From assembly GCA_028641055.1 (NCBI GenBank), contig CM054060.1, forward strand, positions 310,482,949 to 310,546,948: a stretch of 64,000 nt of DNA, read 5' to 3'. Source of the stretch: Alopecurus myosuroides. Taxonomy: Eukaryota; Streptophyta; Magnoliopsida; Poales; Poaceae. Under the pieces are notes generated by a model, which was not told the DNA's origin, did no database searches, and saw only the letters and a list, made by a program, of their open reading frames with translations. Made by a program: the position numbers and the translations under genes. Positions 35,301 through 46,430 of the stretch are shown one piece after another; positions within the stretch are counted from its first letter, which is position 1; each line of letters starts with the position of its first letter.

Positions 35301-37458
35301 CACTTTTAATTAGGGAAAACAATAAACAAATTGCATTGAAAAGGTTGAAAACATGTAGCAAATGTTTCATTGAACATTTAGAGCTATCAAACATAATTTT
35401 TGGGTTATTATTGAAGTTATTATGCAATTTTCCATAATCATTCTTATTCTGCCATTTTTAGTAAACAGAGGAAAACATGCTCAAAATTAATTCAACTGTG
35501 CCCAAATAAAATACCAATGTGTAGAGTTTGTTAAGACAAATTTTTAGAGCCCAAGTTTGCTTAAATTGGATGAGTAGAATTAAAGTTATGAAATCCCAAA
35601 GTTTCCAAATTTTATTGCATTTTCAGTAATTAATTATTTAGTGCAAACATTGTTACAGAAAAATGTTGCAAACTTGACATTAACAGAAGGAGCACAAAAT
35701 TATGAATCCACAGGATTTTGAATCATTCAAATTGGAGTGATATTCAATTTTAGATGGATTTTAGAGTTAATGGTCCAGATCTGACTTTCTGAAAGTTGGG
35801 CAGAAAAAAGGAAAACGCAGAAATAAAAGGTGGGTTAGGGGGATCGAACCCTAGACCTCCAGGGCGCGCGCTAGGGACAGTGACCAGTGCGGTGTTGTGA
35901 TGTGTTGTTGACAGGAGGGGGAAGCGGGGGGCTTATCCTTCAGAATAGCGCGGAAAATAACTGAACTTCAACGTTCAGTCGCTGCACTCGACGGAGGGAC
36001 AGAACCGGCCGCCGGCGGCGACCTGAGGGGGGAGGCGAGCGGCCGTGGTGAGGGTGCTCGGTGCGTGGGAGGAGGGGAGGGAGGAGAGCGAGAGGGAGGA
36101 GAGGGAGGCGGTCGAGGGGGCTCACCGAGGGGCGGACGGGGCGGAGCAGAGGGATGGCCGGCGGCGACTTGGCGTGGTCGGCAGCGGCGCTCGGAGCCCT
36201 CCCGGCCGCTGCCGCGAGGTGGAGGAGGAAGAGGGCGTCCGGGGGGTTCCATTCCCGGCCGCGCCCTGGCCGGAGGGGGCCCGAACGTCGGTGATCGCCG
36301 GAGGGACTAGGGAGCTCGGGTGTGGAACAGATACAGGTGCAGGTTCAGAGAAAATGATACATGGAGAAGAGAGATGGAGGAAGAGGGAGAGAATTGGAGG
36401 CGGAGAGGAAGAAGGAGGGGAAAGAGGATTAGGGTTAGGGAGGGGGAACTCGGAGTAGGTCTTAAGGAGGGGGGAGGAGGTGTGATGGCCGTTCGTGCTC
36501 TGCTCTCTGCATACGTGGGTAGCTTCGATGGGGACCGTACAGAGGTAGGAGAAGACATGTGCGAAAAGGTATTGGGCCAAGGGGGAGAAAGGGGTGGGCT
36601 GGGCTTCTGCTGCTCTCTCTCTCTGGTTTTTAATCTTTTTATTCTATTTGTTTTTTTTTGCTGCAAAGAAAATGGAAGGATTTGATAGGTTTTAGGGCTA
36701 GAAAAAATTTAGAAAAAATATGATTAAGTTAGTTTTGACCATAGCAACTAATTGCCAACTTGGTTTTCCAAAAGTTTCCAAATTAAATTGCTGTTTGTAC
36801 TTTAAATCAAATTTGAAAGAATTTTTATTATTAAGTGCATTATAGAAAACAAGATTTTAAATAGGGTGCACATTAGTGTTTAAATGGATCAAAAAGATTG
36901 GAATTGTTTTGGTAATTTTCATACTTTCAAATTGGGTGTTGTTTGATGTTTTTGATTTGAATTTGAAATAACAATTGAATTAAGTTTGGATTAATTAAGT
37001 TATTAAAGGCCATAATTTTAATGGTTGAACCTTATGGATTAATGGAAAAAAATGATTGATTTGTTTTGCAATTTTCATAACTTTCAAAAGGGTTGTTGTT
37101 TTGGAAATTAATTGAATTTGAAAAGGGTTTGATATTAAATGAATTTTTGATAGAAACAAAACAACAGTTTTTGAAATCACAACTTTTAAGGGAACAGACA
37201 ATTGTTTTATTTTGAATAATCTTTTGGAAATTGTAACCTCACAAGGATGAAACAAAAGGTTTGAATTTTGGTTTGAAATTCAAATAGAAAACAAAGGAAA
37301 ACAAATGAAAACAGTTGGAAAACAAAGCAAAACAGAGGAAAACAATTGGAAAACAAGCAAAACAAATGCAATGAACATGATGCCATGATGCAAAACATAA
37401 AATAACAGATAGCAAACATTCTAATGGCTATTTTTCTTACTTGGGATGTTACATCACG
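32355..37458 (-). mobile_element. Solo LTR D (Tekay-type) with TSD TCACG
   Basis: The element proper is 32360-37453 (5094 bases), flanked by TCACG at 32355-32359 and 37454-37458. Read on the minus strand it starts TGTAACATCCCAAG and ends GGCTGCGACA, so TG...CA. The start resembles that of the E LTR (TGTCACATCCC). No second copy of its start lies inside, nor any protein domain, so it is a solo LTR. Like the E LTR it has a GC-rich island 0.9-1.6 kb from its start (about 35830-36560); the rest is AT-rich. Unequal recombination between two LTRs is the usual origin. Confidence 0.85.
32495..33024. repeat. 265-bp direct tandem duplication inside solo LTR D
   Basis: 32495-32759 and 32760-33024 are nearly identical (one visible difference is gagaag versus gagcag, about 32649 and 32918). 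The unit begins 'caccgtcgatgtaaactatc'. Confidence 0.9.
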
Positions 37459-37562
37459 CCACCATGATTGCGACCATGGTGAACATCTCCACCTTCTACC
37501 TGGAGGAAGCAATCCCGGCAACTCCCGAGGAATCCAGCAGCGAGGAAGAGTCGGATGCCTGA

Positions 37563-38175
37563 AGAAGCTGCCTGGTCCTGAGTAGGAGATGGGAAAAAAT
37601 AGAAGCATTATCGTTCTTACAATGTAAACCTTATTGTAATGCTTTCTATTCCTTTGTATAAATAAGTACTCCGCTTTTGCAGTTAATTATTAAGTCTTTG
37701 CAAGTTTTCCGGGTTTTTATTCCTTTATCTTCTAAGTTCTCTGGTTTATGTCTTAACTGTCCTTAGTGTTTGAAATTGCTCGATAGTACTTTAATCTTCA
37801 TGCCAAGTGACTGGGTATAACCAATCTGTCGAAACTCGGAAACATGGATCATACTAAAGACATTTTTACTTACTAGCTCCAGTGACCAACATAAAAACAA
37901 TCAGATAATACTTAGAGAAAAAGTAAGAAATGTTGTATGAAACTCAGGCACGCAGGCACAATCTGAGTTTCCTTAGACCTCCTTAGGCTGAAAATCATTC
38001 AGTTTTTTAACTCCGAGCACGCAGGCACAATTCGGGTTAACATTGAGTATTTTGAAAGATCATTGGGAAATAGATAAGACGGACTTATGCTTTGTATGTG
38101 AATAGATAAAACAATAATGCATGAATTCCGACAACTTTATTTCATGATCTAAAAAATGTTTACATAGAAATTGAA
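37563..38175. other. Non-coding spacer of element A between antisense gene and integrase
   Basis: AT-rich spacer where two convergent units meet: the antisense gene ends on the left at 37562, and pol ends on the right at 38176. It matches 43674-44426 in element B closely, including 'gcacgcaggcacaat' repeated twice in each. Both 3' ends would use poly(A) sites here. Confidence 0.7.
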
Positions 38176-39621
38176 CTAAGTGTAGAAGGGACGTAACTGC
38201 TGGATGCTCCAGGGTCTTTTTGTCTCTCCTAGCTCAACGTCTATCTTTCTCTTTCTTTTGCGATTCGGATGTTTGGGATCATCTTCCGTGTCTCGAATAT
38301 CTACAAGATAATAAGATCCATTTTTCATAGCCTTGCTAATGACAAATGGTCCCTCCCAAACTGGGGCTAACTTGTGCTTCCTTTCTTGCACCAATCTTAG
38401 AACTAGGTCACCTTCTTTGAGAGATTGATGCCTGGTTTTCCAACTATGATAGCGTCGCAATCCTTGCTGATAAATGGCAGATCTTTGGAGCACAAGGTCT
38501 CGTTCTTCTTCTAAAAGATCCCCGGCATCCTGTCGAGCACATTCGGCATCCGAGTCATCGTAAGCCTGCACTCCTGGGCTATCATGGAGCATGTCCGTTG
38601 GAAGCATTGCTTCTGCGCCATAAACTAAGAAAAACGGGGTTTTCCCTGTTGATCTATTTGGCGTCGTTCGAATACTCCAAAGCACGGAAGGTAATTCTTC
38701 TACCCATGCTCCAGCTGCTCTATGAAGAGGAGATTCGAGTCTTGGGCGTATTCCTTGCAGGATTGAGCTATTGATTCTTTCAACCTGCCCATTAGATTGT
38801 GGATGAGCCACAGACGCAAGATCTAGGCGTATTCCCGTTTGTCGGCAATATTTTGCCAACTCTCCAATAGAGAAATTTGTCCCGTTGTCTGTGATTATAC
38901 TGTGTGGAACGCCATATCTCATGACTACGTCAATGATGAAATTCCTGGCGGTTACACCGTCAAGCTTTTTGATGGGTTTTGCCTCCACCCACTTGGTATA
39001 CTTATCTACTGCAACGAGTAGATGTGTAAGTCCATCTCTTGCAGTTTTGAATGGTCCCATCATATCTAGCCCCCAAACCGCAAATGGCCATGTGATAGGG
39101 ATCGTTTTTAGTGCTTGGGCTGGCATATTCGTCTGTTTGGCATAATACTGACATCCGGCACATGTGTTTACTATGTGTTCGGCATCTGTCTTGGTTGTTA
39201 GCCAGAAAAACCATGCACGGAATGATTTCTTAACTATGCTTTTTTATTGAGCATGATGTCCGCATTCCCCTCGTGGATTTCTTGCAGTATTTCTCGGCCT
39301 TCTTCTGGCGAAATACATCGCTGAAAAATTCCGGTAGTGCTGCGTTTATACAGGCAACCATTGATTACCTGTATCCTTTGCATCGACGTTTTATTTGTCT
39401 TTGCAAGACCTCGTCTGCTCCATCCGGGTACTTCTGATCTACTAAGAAGTTTAAATATGGAATTGTCCAATCCGGGTTAACGAGCAGGACTTCAGTTGAC
39501 TCGGACATAAGAGGATAATCAACATCTCCACCTTTTATCGATGGTTTATGCAAATGTTGGACAAACACACATGGTGGTAGGATTTTCACTCTTTCCGAGC
39601 CCATGCGGGCTAATGCATCCG
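38176..39621 (-). pseudogene. Element A pol: end of RNase H and integrase
   Basis: On the minus strand, 39604-39470 reads the end of RNase H and the linker ('MGSERVKILPPCVFVQHLHK', 'NPDWTIPYLNF'). The integrase then has 'ISPEEGREILQEIHEGN', the catalytic core from 39126 with 'WGLDMMGPF', 'TDNGTNFS' and 'NGQVERIN' (D, D and E of the DDE triad), 'GDLVLRLVQERKHKLAPVWE' (the C-terminal GPY/F-like module) and an end at 38176. From 39126 down, 316 codons are open. Above this, the frame shifts in the zinc-binding region near 39250. Integrase would join the retroelement cDNA to DNA. The upstream half of pol was displaced by insertion of element B at 39621. Confidence 0.85.
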
Positions 39622-40164
39622 TGTCGAGACATCGTAGTAGGTTTCATAGACGGGGGTGCCATGAGACTACCGATAGAGACGTGGGTGGACGTGATTGTGC
39701 GATGATCAAGGACACGGGATTTTTACCCAAGTTCAGTACGACGTGGTAACGCGGCGTTCCTACTCCTGCAAACTCATTATTCAGGACTAAAGCCTGTCAA
39801 TACATAGTACAATGTGAGGTTCTATTAGCTGCTCGTCAAGGATCAACCTCTCGGCGAGTTAGCCTTTAGCTTCTTGTCTTTCTATCATATCTCCCGTCCG
39901 GCTTTATATAATAGCTGGATTAGGGCATACAAAGTAGGAAACCTAGAAGACTACGGTAACTATTAACTTGGAAAGTAAGGAATCCGTCTTCTACTCCAAG
40001 CCAGATCACGTGGGCCATGATCCGGGTTCTTCTAGAATCCGTCTTCTGTGCGTCAGCTTACTGGGCCGCCCAATGGACCGTAGCCCACTACCATTCGGGC
40101 CACCCGGGTAATCCGGCACTTTGGACTACCACCTGATATACCCCTATTCGGTATATATCCGACA
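39622..40164 (-). repeat. Element B 3' LTR (543 bp)
   Basis: On the minus strand it runs from TGTCGGATATATACCG to ...GATGTCTCGACA, so TG...CA. A TATATAAAG core promoter lies at 39902-39910 on the minus strand. Its left part matches the LTR piece of A at 30288. This short LTR contrasts with the 5-kb Tekay LTRs nearby. Confidence 0.85.
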
Positions 40165-40177
40165 GTAGCCCCCAGAA
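40165..40177 (-). other. Element B polypurine tract region
   Basis: On the minus strand TTCTGGGGGCTAC abuts the LTR start TGTCGG. A G-run just inside the 3' LTR is where plus-strand DNA synthesis starts in gypsy elements. Confidence 0.55.
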
Positions 40178-40546
40178 GGATTAAGACTCTGATTCGCCGT
40201 CTTTCGCCAAATGTATATTTTCCGAGAAATATCGGCTTGCAGTCTTGATTCTTCTTTTTCTCCTCAAAGGATGTTATAACGCAAAACTCGGACAATCCGA
40301 CTTTTCTTACTCGATCCTTCGTGAAGAAGGAACTTCCTACGTCAGCGCTTTAATCATGCTGACGTAAGGGACGTTTGGGTTTTAGGCGGGAAACCGAGAA
40401 ACAAATCTCTGACGGATTCTCGCGGGAAACGAGGCGATAGCAATAATCACCCGTCGTTTCATTTCCCGGAATTTCCGGCGAGTGACACGCGTTGATCATC
40501 CAACGGTCAAAAGAGTCGTTAGCACGCATCGTGACGGAATTCCGAC

Positions 40547-40554
40547 TATAAATA
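40547..40554 (+). promoter_or_regulatory. TATA box of the element B antisense gene
   Basis: TATAAATA followed by GCC, about 157 bases before the ATG at 40704. The C-rich leader after it looks like a plant 5' UTR. This is a promoter internal to the element, on the strand opposite gag-pol and outside the LTR. Confidence 0.65.
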
Positions 40555-40703
40555 GCCGTCTCCATCCTCCAAGCAAACCTTTCGCTTTCACTCGCAACAC
40601 CATTCCAACGCCCAAGTTCGTAGCAGAGCCACACCCGAGCGCACGCACGAACGCCACCCGAGACCTCACCAGATCAGTCGGAACTTCCACGCGCCGCCCA
40701 CCG

Positions 40704-43673
40704 ATGGCGTCCCCAAGCTCCTCACCGGCCAGCTCCGTCGCAACGGAGATTGAAGAAATTATGAATACGATGGATCCAATATTGGATTCACCGGTGCACA
40801 CCTCCGGCGACGAGCCGGCGAAAGCCACTGGCGGCGCGGCGGGCGAGGAAATCCGTCCCGCCGCCGCAGATCTTGCGGGGTCCTCCTCCGCGCCTTCCCC
40901 GCCGTTCGCGCCTGAGATAGCGGAAGAGAAAATCGCCCTCATCGGAGATGAGCTCGCGGCCGCGGAGGCCGCAGCGTCCTCCGTCGCCGGAGCAGAAGAC
41001 GAGGCGGAAACTGCCGGCAATTGGAGGACGAGCAGTATTCCGCCGTCCCTCCTTCCGACAATGGAGAAGGAGGGGCTCGTGCTGAAGGGGAAATGGCGGA
41101 GCCCGGAAGACGAGTCCGAGCCCGCGCCAAAGGACGGGGAACGTGTTCTCCTTACCTCCCACATCCTGAGAGGTATGGGTTTTCCACCGTCCGCCTTTTT
41201 TCTCCAAGTTTTAGCTCACTACAACATCCAACCCCACAATCTGCCTCCAAACTCCATCCTCTATCTAGCCGGATTTCAGGCCCTTTTCGAGGGATATATA
41301 GGTATAGCTACTAGGTTAGATTTCTGGCTTTATTGCTTTGGGGTTAAGCGGAACTCTTCGGAGGGCGCACTCCCAACTTGTGGGACCATATCCTTTACCC
41401 TGCGCATATTCAGGGAGGATTGGTTCCCCAAGATCAAGACATCGGAATCCGTCAAATTCTGGACGGGTTCCTTCTTCTATCATCCCGACGTTCCCTTCCC
41501 TGGGAAAACCACCGGGGTTCCACCTTTCTCGAACATCGCTGTTGTTCCCCAAGAAAACTGGGGAACTGAGGCGGTTCAAACCCTGTCTCCGGATCTTCCC
41601 AGGATCAAGCGGCGCATCGCAAAGCTCGTCGCCTCCGATCCGCCTCTAAATGGCATTGACACATTCCTTTGCTAGCTAGAAAGGCGGATTCAACCTTTGG
41701 CTAATCACGGCGCTCGCCTTCTCTGTGATTACACGGGAACCGGCGATGCTATGCGGACAACCAGCAAGGTTTGGTCGGCAAAAGATTTGCGGAAACGCGC
41801 AAATCAATTGGTCGCCTCCCGCGACCAATATGAAGAAAGCCGGCCAATGTATACGGCTTCGAATACGTCTCCCAAGGTACAATTCTTTTCCTTTTGGGTT
41901 TAGATCTTTTTCGTTTTCTCGGTTTTCGTGTTTTTAACTCAGCTTTTGCCTTTTTAACAGATTACCGAACTTCCTGAGTCGGAACTTGCTTCCGATGCCG
42001 ATCTGGAGGCATTGCGCGCCATCTTTGCCGGCGGACGTAAACGCAAGAAGATTTCCACTTCCCAGGAAATCATTGATCTTGACGGGGTTCCCGTCATCAC
42101 CTACAGGTTTGAACATCTAGGTTGTTTTACTTTATCGGAATTTTTCCCTTTTTCTCGGAGCTTTAACTTTCCGGTTTTTCTCTTTTTTAGCCTGGCCCCC
42201 TCTACTCTGAAGCCTAAAAAACTGAAGAGGCACAAAGCTGTGGCCAGCAGAGGCCCACATCCTTCCCCTGCTACTGCTCCGGATACACCGGTAGTAGCAA
42301 CAGAAGAGCACGCTGTTGCCCCTAACGTCGAAACCCAGCAGACCAGCCAGCCCATTGTGCCGGAAACGGACACGAGGGAAAGGGCGGTCCCTGAGGTGGG
42401 AGGTCCTTCTCGGATAATTGAGGAGGAAATTCCCACCTTTGATAAAGAATTCAAGAATATCAACAAGGGCCTTAGCGCGGCTGGGACTCTTTTTGCCGAG
42501 TACGCAAAGGAGTTCACCGAAAACTTGGCAGGTTTACAGCGGATGAGCCAGGTATTATCTCTAGCCCCCAAGCAATAAGTTAAATGCCTGCTTTTCACTT
42601 AATGCTTTTATTATCATGCTTGTTTCTAACTTAAACACGACGTTTCATTTCCGTGTTTCAGCAAACCACTGAAACTATAAACCTGGAAGTTTTCAACAAA
42701 CTTACCGTCAAGAATAAGGAGGTTAGAAACCTTCTATCTATTCTTGACGTTAAGGAAGCAGAGCTGGCATCGTCTCAGCTACAGCTGGAGGAAACAACAG
42801 GTATACTTTAGTTCTCTGAAGTTCCTTGTCCATAATTTGTTCTAAGTATTTTTCCGAGTTTTCTTAACCCAGAATTTTTTCTTTGCTTTTCAGCTGCTTT
42901 GGCGAAAGCCAAACAAGTTGCTAAAGATGCCGGCAACGCCGAGAATCTCCGCCGGGAGAACATGGACCTTCATAAGGAACTTATGAAGGCTCAGAAGGAT
43001 CTGGAGGCCAGCAATCTGGCTCTTGGCATAGCTCAATCCAAGGCCTCCCAACAAGCTGACAAGGACAAGGCAACTATCCAAGATTTGGAGAACGCCTTAA
43101 CCCTGCGCCTTGAGGAAGGATCCGAGATGGACAAGATCCTCGGTAAGTTATAAACTTTTACCGGATTTTCTATGTTTTAATTCCTTTCTCTGCTTTTTCG
43201 CTAACCCTTCGGTTGTTTTGTCTGAAAAAACAGGAGATAACCCAGAACTTACTCGGATTGAAAAAATCCGAGCTTTTGGGAAGGTATTCACCGCGATCAA
43301 AGCTGCGGGAATGTTGCTCATCAACATATATCTTCCCGCAAAGTCTGGGGAACTCTCGGAAGTTGAAAAACTTCCGGGATCCATCATAGAGATTGCGGAT
43401 GCCAAGGAATCCACCTTGCGCTCCGCGGCTCGGGGTGGTGCACACATGGCTTTAGGGCTTATGCGTATGCATTACCCCAGTGCCAAATCCTGGCACGTGG
43501 CGTCCGGTATCCCTCTTGGATATTCGGAGACCCAGCGGACCACCATCTTTGATGAAATCAAGGGTCACGCCACCAAGATCGCCTCTATGGTGAATATCTC
43601 CATCACCTATCCGGAAGAAGAGATTCCAGAAGCCCCCGAGGATGATAGCAGTGAAGAAGACTCGGATGCTTGA
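40704..43673 (+). CDS. Element B antisense gene (PF04195 family), six exons, one in-frame stop
   Basis: Exons: 40704-41876, 41961-42106, 42191-42551, 42662-42800, 42894-43142 and 43234-43673. All introns are GT-AG and short (84-110 bases). Joined length is 835 codons. The ATG at 40704 has good context (CCGATGG). Exon 1 holds an acidic Ala/Ser-rich start and the PF04195 core ('LRGMGFPPSAFFLQVLAHYN', 'IQPHNLPPNSILYLAGFQAL'). Exon 2 has a basic 'GGRKRKK' stretch, a possible nuclear signal. Exons 4-5 predict a coiled coil. Exon 6 is the best conserved with element A ('IRAFGKVFTAIKAAGMLLIN', 'YPSAKSWHVASGIP') and ends acidic. A TAG at 41673-41675 is the only break. Molecular function is unknown. 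Such antisense genes are known from Tat-lineage elements. If the TAG is real the gene is disabled or needs read-through. Confidence 0.8.
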
Positions 43674-44426
43674 AGAATTCTCCTTGCCCTGGATAGGAGA
43701 AATAGGAAATAGGAGCATTACTGCACTTTACAATGTAATTTTTATTGTAATGCTTCTATTCATTTGTATAAACAAGTACTCCGCCTTTTGCAGTTAATAT
43801 TTATGAAATCCTTTGCAAGTTTTCCGGGTTTTATATTCCTTTATCTTATAAATTCTCTGGCTTATGTGCTTTAACTGTCCTTAGTGTTTGAAATGGCTCA
43901 GTAGTATTTTAATCTTCATGCCAAGTGACTGGGTAAAACCGATCAGTTCAAACTCGGAAACACGGATCATACTAAAGACATTTTTACTTACTAGCTCCAG
44001 TGACCCAGCACATAAACAATCAGATAATACTTAGAGAATAGTAAGGAATTTTTTGAATGAAGCTCGGGCACGCAGGCACAATCTGAGTTTCCTTTAACCT
44101 TTAATAGGCTGAAAATCATTCAGTTTTTAAACGCCGAGCACGCAGGCACAATTCGGGTTAACATTGAGTATTTTGTAAGATCATTGGGAAATAAATAAGG
44201 AGAAATCATGTTTTGTACTATAATAAACTTGTAAAAACATGGATGTAAGAATTCCGACAACTTTATTTCATGATCTCAAAGATGTTTACATAGAAATTGA
44301 ACTAAGTATAGAAGGGACATAACTGCTGGATACTCCAGGGCCTCTTTGTCTCTCCTAGTTCAGCATCTATCTTTCTCTTTCTTTTGCGATTCGGCTTGTC
44401 AGGATGGTCTTCCGTATCCCAAATAT
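43674..44426. other. Non-coding spacer of element B
   Basis: Convergent ends of the antisense gene (left) and pol (right). Same layout and text as 37563-38175 in element A, including AATAAA-like and T-rich stretches near 43770-43850. No gene. Confidence 0.7.
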
Positions 44427-45592
44427 CTACAAGATATATGATCCATTTTTCATAGCTTTGCTAATGACGAATCGTCCTTCCCATACTGGGGCCAATTTGT
44501 GCTTTCTTTGCTGTACCAATCTTAGCACTAGGTCACCTTCTTTAAAAGAACGATGCCTGATTTTTCGACTATGGTAACATCGTAAACCTTGCTGGTAAAT
44601 GGCGGATCTTTGAAGCACAAGCTCTCGTTCCTCTTCTAGGAGATCGACGACATCCTGTCGTGCTTTTTCGGCAACCGAGTTGTCGAAATCCTGCACTCTT
44701 GGGCTATCATGGATCATGTCCGTTGGAAGAATTGCTTCGGCACCATAAACTAGGAAAAATGGGGTTTGCTCAGTTGACCTATTTGGTGTTGTTCGAATAC
44801 TCCAAAGCACGGAAGGTATCTCTTTTACCCATGCTCCAGCTGATCTATGAAGAGGAGATTCGAGTCTTGGGCGCATTCCTTGTAAGATTGAGCTATTCAT
44901 TCTTTCAACCTGTCCATTGGATTGCGAGTGTGCCACAGATGCGAGATCTAGGCGAATTCCCGTTTGTCGGCAATATTTTGCCAACTCTCCAATGGAGAAA
45001 TTTGTCCCATTGTCGGTTATTATGCTGTGTGGAACGCCGTATCTCATGACTACGTCAATGACGAAATTTCTGGCAGTTACACCGTCAAGCTTTTTGATGG
45101 GTTTAGCCTCCACCCACTTGGTATATTTATCACAGCTACGAGTAGATGTGTAAGTCCGCCTCGTGCAGTTTTGAATGGTCCCATCATATCTAGCCCCCAG
45201 ACCGGAAACGACCATGTAATAGGGATAGTTTTGAGTGGTTGGGCTGGCATATTTGTCTGCTTGGCGTAATACTGACACCCTGCACACGTATTAACTATGT
45301 GCTCAGCGTCTGTCTTGGCTGTTAGCCAGAAAAACACAGCGCGGAATGCTTTTTTGACTATGCTTTTTGATTGAGCATGATGTCCGCAATCTCCGGCATG
45401 GATTTCTTGCAGGATTTCTCGTCCTTCTTCTGGTGAGATACATCGCAGAAAAATTCCGGTAGTACTGCGTTTATACTGGCAATTGTTAATTACCGTGTAT
45501 CCTTTGCATCGACACTGAATCTGTCTCTGCAAGACTTCGTCTGCTCCATTCGGGTACTTCTGATCAACTAAGAAGTTAAAATATGGAATTGT
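44427..45592 (-). pseudogene. Element B integrase, damaged
   Basis: Minus strand. The zinc-binding part has 'EILQEIHAGDCGHHAQS' and 'CAGCQYYAKQTNMPA' (an HHCC-type finger). The core has 'WGLDMMGPF', 'TDNGTNFS' and 'NGQVERMN' with the D, D and E residues. The C-terminus has 'EGDLVLRLVQQRKHKLAPVW' and ends at 44427, shorter than A's. Breaks: a net one-base loss near 45132 shifts the frame after 'HLLVAV', and a TGA at 45593-45595 replaces the Trp of 'NPDWTIPY' just upstream. The early end 'NGSYIL' is also a frameshift relative to A. It cannot be active. Confidence 0.85.
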
Positions 45593-46430
45593 TCAATCCG
45601 GATTAACGAGCATGACTTCAATTGACTCGGAAGCCAGAGGATAATCAACATCTCCACCTTTTATCGATGGTTCATACAAATGTTGGACGAATACACCTGG
45701 TGGTAGGATTTTTACCCTTTCTGATCCCATGCGGGCTAATACATCCGCGTTCCAATTTTCCTCCCTTTTAACATAGAGCACTTCAAATCCGAAGAAACAG
45801 ATTGCAAATTCATCCACCGTTCTCCGGTATTCGGCCATTATAGGGCTTTTGGCATCCCAAGTTTGGTTGAGCTGGTGCTGTACCAAATCTGAGTCGCCAT
45901 ACAATAAGATGCGTTTGACACATATTTCCTTTGCGATATGCAAGCCGTGAAGCAGAGCTTCGTATTCTGCCACATTATTACTGGCGTTGAAGTGTATTTG
46001 TAATACATACTCCATTGTATCTCCTTTAGGGGATTTTAGGACTACATCAGCTCCAGCGCCCTCCTTCATCTTGGATCCGTCAAAGTGCATGATCCAGTAC
46101 TCGGACTCCGGCATCGGTGTTTTTTCCATTGCTTCCGTCCAGTCGGGAACAAAATCTGCCAGAACCTGGGATTTTATTGCCGTCCTAGGCTGGTACTTAA
46201 TGTCGAATGCTGCTAGCTCGATGCCCCATTTGGCTACTCGACCAGTCGCCTCCGTATTGTTTATTATATCCCCTACTGGCGCTTTGCAAACCACTGTTAT
46301 GGAATGTCCTTGGAAGTAATGGCGAAGTTTTCTAGATGCGAAAAATACGCCATATGCCAGTTTTTTATAGTGTGGATACCTTTGTTTGGACTCGGAGAAA
46401 ACTTCACTTATGTAGGCATCTTCATCTTGT
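45593..46430 (-). pseudogene. Element B RNase H region (second, Tat-type RNase H)
   Basis: Minus strand. A remnant of the RT-linked RNase H ('SESKQRYPHYKKLAYGVFF', about 46400-46340) leads into 'GRVAKWGIELAAFDIKY' and a further RNase H with 'IMHFDGSKMKEGAGADVVL', 'ASNNVAEYEALLHGL' and 'LLYGDSDLVQHQLNQTW', the Asp/Glu residues expected for catalysis. A second, archaeal-type RNase H before integrase is a hallmark of the Tat lineage. The enzyme removes RNA from the RNA:DNA hybrid. The frame is open across 46294-45593. Confidence 0.8.

Larger units (their letters stand above)
30625..37562 (+). pseudogene. Element A antisense gene, exons 2-6, interrupted by an LTR
   Basis: Exons by comparison with element B: 30625-30770, 30869-31373, 31493-31631, 31718-31966 and 32049-32359 continuing at 37459-37562. 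All splice sites read GT-AG. Exon 1, with the PF04195 core, has been deleted. Damage: an in-frame TAA in exon 4 (near 31591), a TAG in exon 5 (near 31927), a small deletion in exon 6 (near 32150) and the 5.1-kb insertion of solo LTR D. Exon 3 is 144 bases longer than in B, so B has a deletion there. The C-terminus ends in an acidic tail ('EESSSEEESDA'). Exon 5 predicts a coiled coil. Not functional. Confidence 0.85.
30288..39621 (-). mobile_element. Element A: Tat-lineage Ty3/gypsy, nested and incomplete
   Basis: Minus orientation. Visible parts are the 3' LTR piece (30288 to about 30545), an antisense gene remnant (30625-37562, interrupted by solo LTR D), non-coding sequence, and integrase plus the end of RNase H (to 39621). 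At 39621 it is cut by element B. Its RNase H start, RT, protease, gag and 5' LTR should lie beyond the window. Most visible parts match element B closely in order and sequence, so the two are sister copies. Confidence 0.85.

Noticed and set aside
35835..35865. tRNA-like B-box text (GGTTCGATCCCC on the minus strand)
   Set aside because: No A box, anticodon arm or cloverleaf around it. It is part of the LTR.
36045..36685. Overlapping ORFs in the GC-rich part of solo LTR D
   Set aside because: Same GC effect, low-complexity Gly/Arg/Glu or Pro/Ser composition, inside an LTR.
40704..43673. Ordinary host gene between two retroelements
   Set aside because: It lies inside element B between its LTR and integrase, and element A has the same gene in the same place, so it is element cargo.
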